A DNA stretch of 64,000 nt from Sapria himalayana (lineage: Eukaryota > Streptophyta > Magnoliopsida > Malpighiales > Rafflesiaceae). Of the stretch, positions 57,867 through 64,000 are shown one piece after another. The stretch lies in NCBI GenBank assembly GCA_029783825.1, contig JAREIK010001332.1, forward strand, positions 124,001 through 188,000. Reading direction: 5' to 3'. The notes beneath the pieces are model-generated. The model did no database searches. It had not been told where the DNA came from and worked only from the letters and a program-made list of their open reading frames with translations. The position numbers and the translations under genes are program-made. Each line of letters begins with the position of its first letter. Position 1 is the stretch's first letter.

Positions 57867-59966
57867 TCAATCGTCAATTGGCATATCATGAGCATCAACA
57901 ACTACAACATCAAGATCACTATCATATGGATCATCATCATTAGCAATAAACTCATCCGCTTTCATAGTGGATACGGATGCAGTCCATGTCCCAGCTCCAG
58001 CACGATCCTGGATACACAACTTCGAATAATCTCAATCATTCAAACAGGTCAATGCCTCAATAATATTTGAACATAATCTCGATCTCCTATCTGAAATCAT
58101 GTTCACTGCAACAGAAAAAAAAGACTCCAATACTACGCTCGACACCGGAGGAGTCAGTAGATTTCATGTCATCCTAGATAGCATGAAAAAGATGGACTCA
58201 TATGATTTCCACCACTGTAATAATTCAAGATTCTTAGTATCAAAATGTGATAGGATTGAGCAGTAATCAGTATCTAAGTACCAAGAAAGCTCGCTCCTAT
58301 GTGATGGTCCATCCCTTCGTTTCCCACTCGCTAACTGAATGAAAAAATCATCATCTTCGAAGAAGATATCTATGTCTGTAATCAAAGTCTCATTACAACC
58401 ATCACCATACCTAGTATCGTAGTATGGGAACATGTCGGTCAAATTCTCGTGAATGACTCCTTCAGGTGAGTCTTCCAAGTTCATGCACGAGGAAATATAA
58501 GTTAGGGTATTATCTATCTCTTCCACCTTAATCCTAGGGTTCATGCATGCAGGGAGACAATAAAGAGATGGAACGATAGACTAGTACTTTAAGTACTTGG
58601 TTTCCATCTCTACAACCATATGACTAAGTGTCGGGTCAGCTCGATACTTCATAAACATACTACTAATATTACATATGTATCTGAGTGTAATGCAAGTCGT
58701 GAAAGTATAAACCGACGAACACATGTTCGTCGTGTCATAAAAAATCTTCAGGAATTTCATAAATAAAATTCCTGAAGCCTAGTCAGTGTCGTCAATAATA
58801 AGTTCGTCACTCTTACTAATGACGTAGTTGGATATCACGTGTTCGTATCCAACACATGACCCCAACATCAGGTACGTGTAATTTCAACGGTATCTCACAT
58901 CCGATAAAAATTTTTTCTTCTTAAGATTCGCAAACAAATAGAGACTATCAAACACTTATTATCTGCGAGGAGTACGATTAAATTTTAGTGCATTACGTAT
59001 ATTATCCAACGCGGGAGAACACACTTTCATACTCACTTGAACAATCAGGTTAATAACGTGACACATGCATCTGACATAAAAGATCTCTCCTAATGATACG
59101 TCTCTAATATTCCTAACAAATATTTTAATTGATACTTCATTATTTGATACGTTATTGAATGTGATACTTAAAATTTTATTTTGAATTTTATATTTCATAA
59201 AGATTTTTATCATATACTCAAAAATGGTCGGACCATCATGATGATAAAAAATCTCAGAGAATCCTAAAATTATTTTATTCATTATTCAGTTAGAACCTAC
59301 ATAGTGGATGATAAAACATGCATAAAATGATTCATCGTGACTTGTCCAGATATCGGAAGTCACGGACATCACTCCACTATATGCCATAAATTCATTAATT
59401 ATTTTTTATTTTTCTAACTTATACAATTTTAGTATGTCATTCTTAGATGTGAACTTAGGAATCCTACGATAAGCATGCTAAAAATATGTCTGTATAATGC
59501 GCACTACCCTTGGATCTTCCGAAAATCTGATCGAAAGATCTATCAATATGATAAGTCTGGTTATGTCATCCCTACCCAACTCGCTGGAGTATATGAAGAG
59601 AGTAAACTTTAAGACTGGACTCGATCCAGTCTCAAAAAATACAGTGCTAATTTGGATTTACCTAGGATCTAATGAACCGTATTTTTTGGTGCATAATTCA
59701 ACATACCTCTTGTGGTGCACAATCCCAAACAAACTCTTACAAGTTAATTTCCTATACAATATTTGCACTGTCATTTCTTCCTCACCTTTATCATTTTTTT
59801 GTTTTATTAAATTAAAATGAGTCCAAACTACAGAAATCCTCCTAGTATTTTTTATTTTAAAAGTTTGGGTTTAGATGACTGGAGAAACTAAAGTTTCAGC
59901 AGCCTCAGACCTCCATCTAAGATTTTCATTTTCTGAATTTAAATATGTTTCATTAGTATTTGTCAT
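57867..59966 (-). pseudogene. hAT transposase of element I (broken)
   Basis: It starts at 59966 (MTNTNETYLNSENEN) and ends AHDMPIDD before the TGA at 57867-57869. A BED finger remnant lies near 59690-59770. FRIFGRSDFRK-like wording is broken near 59500-59580. The segment at 58959-59282 holds ILSITFNNVSNNEVSIKIF and YVRCMCHVINLIVQVSMKV. The segment at 58164-58544 holds the linker, KRRDGPSHRSELSWYLDTDY and LLQWWKSYESIFFMLSRMT. VASE-type wording and an acidic tail follow. Stops and indels separate these blocks. The 337-bp duplication of A and B is absent. Confidence 0.85.
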
Positions 59967-60515
59967 TTTTTAGGATTTTTGTTAAATAGAACAAAGGAGG
60001 TAGAGACTAGATGATTGATTTTAGACTTTATTATTTTAGGATTAGAGAGAGAGACTGAGAGAGTGTGTGTGTGTGTGTGTGTGTAAAAAAAACATAAAAT
60101 AAATTACCGTGTAAAACAGTGAGAGTCTCGAAAATCCGAACCGAATAACGAAATACCAAATCCCGAGAGAGAGAAGAGCAAGAATTTTGAGAGTGAGAAT
60201 GTGAGATTTGAGAATAAATATTTATGAAAAACTTAAATATTATAGAGAGGTGAGGAGGATTTTATAGATTAAAAGAAATAATTTTTTTTAAAGTATTTTT
60301 ATATTTTTATTTTATTTTTTATAGTATTTTTGGAGGCAGAATCATGAACGCCATCGGATTCTTCCCCCTAGCCGTTAGAGGCGAGATCCAATGGCTGTAT
60401 TTCAAATTTATTTTATTTTAACATTTTCTCGTTGGGGCCTAGGGGAGGGGGGAAGGGGGAGGGATCAGGTCAGACGGGACCAAGGGTCGGGCCTGATCGG
60501 ACCCGTGTCGCGCTA
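59967..60515 (-). promoter_or_regulatory. Promoter, leader and hairpins of element I
   Basis: It has a GT dinucleotide run of about nine units at 60066-60084 in the leader and a TTTATGAAAAACTTAAA hairpin near 60222. GAGGCAGAATC/GATTCTTCCCCC lies near 60333-60369, and AGCCGTTAGA/TCCAATGGCT near 60370-60396. GGGTCGGGCC/GGACCCG with a short loop lies near 60485-60505. Confidence 0.55.
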
Positions 60516-60830
60516 GCGTGGGGGTGGGCGTGGTGATGGGGTGCGGTGCTGGTGGGGACTAGCCAATTGGGGACTTGGGGGTCGTGGGGTGCCAGGCGTA
60601 GGTCTCGAGACACGACCTTGACCCGTGCCGATGGGCCATGCCACGGGCCACCAAACCGTGCCAGGTCAGGCATGGCACGAAGCACAGTTGGCCTTAGCAC
60701 GGCACGGCATGATAGGTGCCTTCGGGCCCGGGCACGGGAAATTCACATACCGGGCCAGCCCGAGCACGGCCAAATCATGTCGTGCCTCGTGCCGGGCCAA
60801 GCTAGCCCGGTTGACACCTCTATGACCATA

Positions 60831-61439
60831 CACTATGGAGAGAACACATTCATAAGAAAATTTCAAATAAATTTCATCACATATAACACCTATTGAGTTG
60901 CTTTAGTTCATGATGGAATGCATTAAATGATCGTAAAAAACAAAAGAATGATCCCCCTCTTGATTAGCCATTATTTTGATTAGTTGAAATAAATTTCAAA
61001 TAATTTAAGAAATTAATTGACATTTGATGTAGTTTTTCATTTGTTTATTTTTTATTTTTTGATTCTTTCATAAGAGCATCTAACTTGCGGGTTGCTCAAT
61101 CACGTTCACTCGTTATATAAAAACATTGATTATATGACATTAAATGTTAAATGTTGTATATATCATTGGAGTACCAGAGCTAGCTTTTGAAAATTAATTC
61201 GACTGAAATCCAATTTTTAGCATAATATCAAAGGGGTTTGGAAAACATAAAGTGTCACATTCCCTTAGTTTTCTTTTTTTTTCTCACTACTATATAGAAA
61301 TAATAATTGTGCATCCTCTGTGTGTGACTACAATGCACAATGTGCACACAATAGTGTGAATGGTGGTTAACAGTCGTGTGCACGGTGGCAAACATTAGTG
61401 CATGCAGTTGCGAATAGTAGTGTGCCATGGTTGTAGCTA
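60831..61439 (+). mobile_element. Copia LTR with primer-binding site, and flanking repeat
   Basis: GAGCATCTAACTTGCGGGTTG, then CTCAATCACGTTCACTCGTTATATAAAAACAT (in blocks) at 61072-61135 is the LTR family. TTGGAGTACCAGAGC at about 61166-61180 is a decayed TGGTACCAGAGC primer-binding site. Directly after it, 61181-61260 matches, on the opposite strand, the repeat at 43190-43250 and 46200-46260. The remainder to 61439 is rich in GTGCAC/GTGTGC words and matches nothing named. Confidence 0.6.
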
Positions 61440-62225
61440 GTGTTTAAAAAAATAAATGAGACGCACATTAGGGCGTGCCTCAGAGCAAGTTGTGCACATG
61501 ATGCTTCAAGGCGCATGAAAAAAGGCAACGTACTTGATAGGCATATACCTTCTTCTATGAGGCATTTCGAGGCACATTTAAAACATGTCTTTGATGCCTC
61601 AAAAAAGAATGCGTAGGGGTGTCTTCAAAAAAATAATAAATAAAATATTTCCGTAAATCCTAAATAGTGCCGATCAATTTTTCAGTGCTACTCAAAAATT
61701 TAGATGCCGAAGACGATGTCAAATCCGACGCTGACGCTCCCCACTCAAAATTCTCAATTTTTTGGCACTGCTCCATATAATACGATGCTCACGTCATATA
61801 ATATCGACTTTTCTAGCACTATTCCATATGTATATTTTTAAAATTTTTATATATAAAGTTATAAATTTATAGTTATACATAATTACATATAGTTATACAT
61901 AGTAATAATATATATAGTTGTAAATTATACATATAATTTATATAGATATGAAGATATTTGCATATTAATGTATTTTGTATAAAATTATAAATAGCTGTAT
62001 ATAGTTAGATATGTAGTTATATTTATGTATAATATAAAAAATAATGATATATAGAATTATTTTTATGTTTTTATTTATACTATTTTATTTTATATATTTT
62101 AAAATATTAATCAATTAAATATTATGATGCTCAAAAAACATACGCATCAACACTTCGAGACTTACGTCTCGCCTCACAAACATAAAAAAGCACCACCTTA
62201 CATTTTTACCTTTTAACACTTTAGT
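61440..62225. mobile_element. GGC-family DNA transposon, short decayed copy
   Basis: The left end has GAGACGCACATTAGGGCGTGCCTC and TTCAAGGCGCATG. The right end has CGAGACTTACGTCTCGCCTCAC and AAAGCACCACCTTAC, the same wording as the ends at 12137-13243. The centre is A/T-rich with a run of ATATAGTTATA repeats. No target duplication was found and no gene remains. Confidence 0.5.
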
Positions 62226-63109
62226 TGTAGCATGGAAAGGTATTTTTTTGAACAAAGAATACTAGGTGGCAATGGTGGTGTACAACAGCACATGATAGAA
62301 GATGATAAAGAACAATAATACATGGCAATGTTTGTGCATAAACCTTAAATAGGGTTCCAATAGATGTCAAAAAAAAAAGAATAAAAAAAATTTAAGTGTA
62401 ATTGTATTTTTTTTTTGGGACACGATATGAATTATCACAATAGAGATAGTTAGAGGAAGTCATAATTCAATGTACTCATTATAGAAAAAAATATCACACC
62501 ATAAATAATTGTTATATATTATTTTCATAAAAAAGATTGAGCGTGTTGGGGCAAGAGCAACATAGAATTAATCCAGAGATAGAAACTAACTATTGGAATT
62601 ATCTAGAGATCATCATAGAATTAATCCACTATGACACTTATTACAAAGGAGTTGTGGCTCTGTGACGAGGGACTTGCGATGGTGCTTGGTGCAAGAGCAT
62701 GTTGTGGGAATGTTGTGGTGGTGCTTTGGTGTAGAAGTGTTGGGGCGATACTTTGATGTAGAAGCATTGTGGCAATGCTTTAGTGTATAAGTGTTGTGAT
62801 GGGGCTCGATTATGGTTTTGATATATATTCCATCGCATGTTTTATATTTTGTGTTCTTTGTTGAGAATGATAGTAGAAACCAGTGTGAGACCATTAGAGA
62901 CAACTAGTAGAAATTGAAGATTGATACCTGTTATAGCGAATAGCTTCGATGAGGATTTAAATTTTGGTTGTATACTTGTTGGATGAGCTAATTGAGATTG
63001 GGTCAAATGATTAGTTAATGATTGATGATCAATTACTAATTCATTTATGACAATCAATTGATATGAGAGTTGTTGGCCCTTGGCATATTTAATTCTTGTA
63101 ACATATCAC
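62226..63109. other. Copia-leader-like repeat and a 27-bp tandem array
   Basis: Bases 62430-62650 match the segments at 5280-5500 and 43565-43770. A 27-base unit beginning TTTGGTGTAGAAGTGTTGGG occurs three times at 62725-62751, 62752-62778 and 62779-62805. A partial earlier unit precedes them. The array stays open in some frames, but no protein is recognised. Confidence 0.55.
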
Positions 63110-64000
63110 TAGAGGCATCAATTGAGTCGGGTAGCCGGGGCACAACATGAGACACGGTCCAACTAAATCATGCCTAGCCCGACATGACACGGCCCAAAAC
63201 AGAGTCTGGATTTGGGTCATACTGGCCCGAGGCATGGCTCGTGTCGTGTTATGCCCGAGGCTACAAGACCAGTGTGTCTGACCTGTTAGCATGGTCTACC
63301 AGTGTGGTGACCATTGACCCAGGACCAGGTCACCAGTCACCATGAATCGGGCCACACATGGACCCCAAACCCATTTTAAAAAAAAATTAGGTATTATTTT
63401 AAACAAACCCAAACTTTATCTACCACATTGATGTGGTAGATTTGCCCATTGAGATTGAAGTCCTAAAAACTAAAGAACTACATCAGACATATCCTAGCAT
63501 TCGGCAAAAGCACACGTGGCCCGACAACAGCAATAGTCACTGTCACTGTCAAAAGCATGTGCGCGTGCATCCACTTTAAAAAAATTACAAACAGATCCTG
63601 GCCGTTGGAATTCACTCCAGCAGCTAGGGATGAAATCTGATGACTTTCAAAGTTATGCCCCTATATATATATATTAAAAAAGTGATTTTTTTTTAAAAAA
63701 AAATATGTTATTTTAATTAAAAAAAATATATTATAAGTATGGATTAAGTATTTAGAGTTTTTCATTCTCAGTATTAAAGTTCTCATCTCCTCTGTTTTGT
63801 GCTCTCCTTTGTTCTATTGTTCATCTCTCAGTCTCTCTCATTCTTAGTTTTAAAATTAAAAACCAAAACAAAATGGTGTTTAACCTCCAATTGCAGTTAT
63901 GCTAATGCTTAACTATAGCAGAATCTGGGGTTTTTTTTATAAAAATTAAACTTTACTTTATTATTTTTATAAACAAAAAAATAATAAATGACTAATAATA
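63110..64000 (+). mobile_element. hAT element J, promoter end only (runs off window)
   Basis: A terminus-like TAGAGGCATCAATTGAGTCGGG starts at 63110, followed by decayed GC-rich subterminal words (GCCCGACATGACACGGCCC). A counterpart of hairpins 2 and 1 (GCCGTTGGAATTCACTCCAGCAGC, then GGATGAAATCTGATGAC) lies near 63601-63660. TATA-rich DNA, a CT-rich leader near 63780-63840 and a start codon at 63988 follow. The order is exactly that of element B. Confidence 0.7.
63988..64000 (+). pseudogene. Start of the element J hAT transposase
   Basis: ATGACTAATAATA at the very end of the window reads MTNN, the same start as other copies (ATGACAAATxxx). Only four codons are visible, so whether this copy is intact is unknown. 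Confidence 0.5.

Larger units (their letters stand above)
57002..60822 (-). mobile_element. hAT element I, full length, perfect target duplication
   Basis: The ends are TAGAGGTGTCAAACGGAAC at 57002 and GCCCGGTTGACACCTCTA ending at 60822. TGACCATA is duplicated perfectly at 56994-57001 and 60823-60830. It is 3821 bases with the gene on the minus strand. GC-rich ends, hairpin blocks and leader are all in the family order, making this a good reference copy. Confidence 0.95.

Noticed and set aside
62613..62903. His/Thr-rich open frame on the minus strand
   Set aside because: It is mostly created by the 27-bp tandem array and matches no family.

Overview
This window looks like nuclear DNA of a flowering plant, probably a monocot with large introns (palm- or orchid-like; that guess is weak). 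It is AT-rich and contains plant-type Copia retrotransposons, LINE remnants and many hAT DNA transposons. It holds no bacterial-style genes, operons, rRNA or tRNA that I could see.

Host gene. Only two short stretches look like conserved host coding sequence, both on the minus strand. One is a 49-base exon at 53220-53268 and the other a 101-base exon at 11591-11691. Joined in that order they read in phase through a shared Trp codon and give a glycosyl hydrolase family 20 beta-hexosaminidase segment (EIDVPGHAESW followed by GVGYPDLWPSP). The window is therefore best read as the inside of one host gene. It has an intron of about 41.5 kb (11692-53219), part of the next intron downstream (1-11590) and part of the previous intron upstream (53269-64000). 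The catalytic Asp-Glu exon is outside the window.

Transposons. About half the window is one hAT family. Its members have TAGAGGTGTCAAAC...GTTTGACACCTCTA ends, GC-rich subterminal repeats, 8-bp target duplications and a BED-finger, RICESLEEPER-like transposase. The ends recall the rice Dart/nDart elements. Full or nearly full copies, named here F, G, E, A, B, D, H and I, lie at about 15178-18634 (F), 18742-22443 (G), 26427-42751 (E), 27110-35027 (A), 30865-34798 (B), 38587-42171 (D), 47301-51085 (H) and 57002-60822 (I). A further copy (J) starts at 63110 and runs off the window. Short non-autonomous copies are at 36152-36848 (C) and 3700-4293. E, A, B, C and D form one nest: E carries A, C and D, and A carries B. 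All transposase genes seen in full are broken by stops, frameshifts or deletions.

Retroelements. Copia fragments lie at 2980-4831, 4690-9940, 24740-26426, 43345-46135, 51380-52900 and 60990-61180. LINE pieces lie at 1296-2078 and 13390-14640. All are on the plus strand, antisense to the host gene. The Copia element at 4.7-9.9 kb carries an exact-period (531 bp) tandem triplication of its reverse transcriptase region. A second DNA-transposon family, with GGCG/AAGGC-rich ends, is seen at 12137-13243 and as decayed copies near 24411, 53707-56155 and 61440-62225.
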